This document shows, piece after piece, positions 40,016-40,259 of a stretch of DNA of 40,259 bases; positions within the stretch are counted from its first letter, which is position 1, and each line of letters starts with the position of its first letter. The notes under the pieces were generated by a model. It made no database searches, had not been told where the DNA came from, and saw only the letters and a program-made list of their open reading frames with translations. This DNA is from Gordonia lacunae (GTDB lineage: Bacteria > Actinomycetota > Actinomycetes > Mycobacteriales > Mycobacteriaceae). The DNA lies in contig NZ_NGFO01000039.1 of NCBI RefSeq assembly GCF_002149015.1, positions 1 to 40,259 on the forward strand. Reading direction: 5' to 3'. The translations under genes were made by a program, and so were the position numbers.

Positions 40016-40259
40016 ATGGCAGCACCACGCAAGTACAGTGAGGAACTCAAGGACCGGGCCACCCGGATGGCATGTGAAGCGCGACGAGATCCCGATTCGT
40101 CGAGAGGTGCGATCAAGCGGATCGCCGATCAGCTCGGAGTCCATCCCGAGGCGTTGCGCAATTGGGTTCGTCAGGCCGAGATCGACGGCGGGGTCCGCCC
40201 GGGCACCACGAGTGAGGACGCTGACCGCATCGCGGCGTTGGAGCGGGAGAACCGTGAAC
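40016..40259 (+). CDS. IS3-family transposase OrfA, cut by window end
   Basis: The 81 codons visible encode a typical IS3 OrfA: a helix-turn-helix with YSEELKDRATRMACEARRD (about residues 7-25), IKRIADQLGVHPEALRNWVRQAEID (about 35-60) and the start of a leucine-zipper-like region (DRIAALERENRE). OrfA binds the element ends and, by frameshifting into orfB, forms the transposase. GAAGGA lies 8 bases before the ATG; ATG 40007 is also in frame. The gene continues beyond the window, so intactness is unknown. Confidence 0.88.
   Translation, partial: MAAPRKYSEELKDRATRMACEARRDPDSSRGAIKRIADQLGVHPEALRNWVRQAEIDGGVRPGTTSEDADRIAALERENRE

Noticed and set aside
1..40259. tRNA or rRNA genes
   Set aside because: No stretch with tRNA arm patterns or rRNA-like sequence was recognised by eye; a covariance-model scan would settle it.

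Overview
This is a high-GC actinobacterial window, most likely from a mycolic-acid-producing genus of the Mycobacteriales (Gordonia, Rhodococcus, Mycolicibacterium or a relative). The pointers are the GC-ending codons, many GTG starts and ATGA/GTGA gene overlaps, an NrdH-type redoxin, a CsoR/CopZ/CopA copper module, and a CopD-CtaG fusion of the mycobacterial Rv0102 type. The mix of metal resistance, a toxin-antitoxin pair, an orphan DNA methyltransferase and an IS3-type element at the right edge suggests a plasmid or genomic island. The genus is an inference.

Region 1 (about 1-8650) is an accessory block. It holds nrdH, two small XRE repressor cassettes each beside a palindromic TATA-containing divergent promoter, cysteine-rich hypothetical genes, a large PIN-like protein, an AbiE-type (type IV) toxin-antitoxin pair, and a 5-methylcytosine DNA methyltransferase broken by one frameshift. 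Region 2 (8650-9500) is a transition with an XRE-like remnant, a metalloregulator-like inverted repeat and two small coupled genes of unknown function.

Region 3 (9500-38750) is a large copper and cell-envelope island. Its cytoplasmic copper core is copZ - secreted His-rich protein - copA - copB - csoR on the minus strand, with a CsoR-type operator in front of copZ and a second one inside the 3' end of copA. Around it lie genes sharing a different 17-bp palindrome, TACTA-N7-TAGTA. I count ten copies in nine intergenic regions (five perfect, five with one mismatch). They precede an orphan M56 protease gene, a DUF305 lipoprotein, copD-ctaG, a second Cu-ATPase, a blaI-M56 pair, an extra ctaD (two copies), an M23 peptidase, tlpA-ccdA, dsbA-VKOR, lnt and an L,D-transpeptidase. 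Since blaI-M56 carries the site itself, the simplest model is an autoregulated BlaI/M56 (BlaR-like) relay controlling extracytoplasmic genes: copper import/export, oxidase subunit I, disulfide chemistry, lipoprotein acylation and peptidoglycan editing. This shared operator is the most interesting feature of the window.

Region 4 (30500-40259, interleaved) is a soft-metal module: a CDF exporter, a CadC-like sensor overlapping an SPC-type P1B ATPase, and a CmtR-like sensor divergent from a methyltransferase. The window ends inside the OrfA gene of an IS3-family element.
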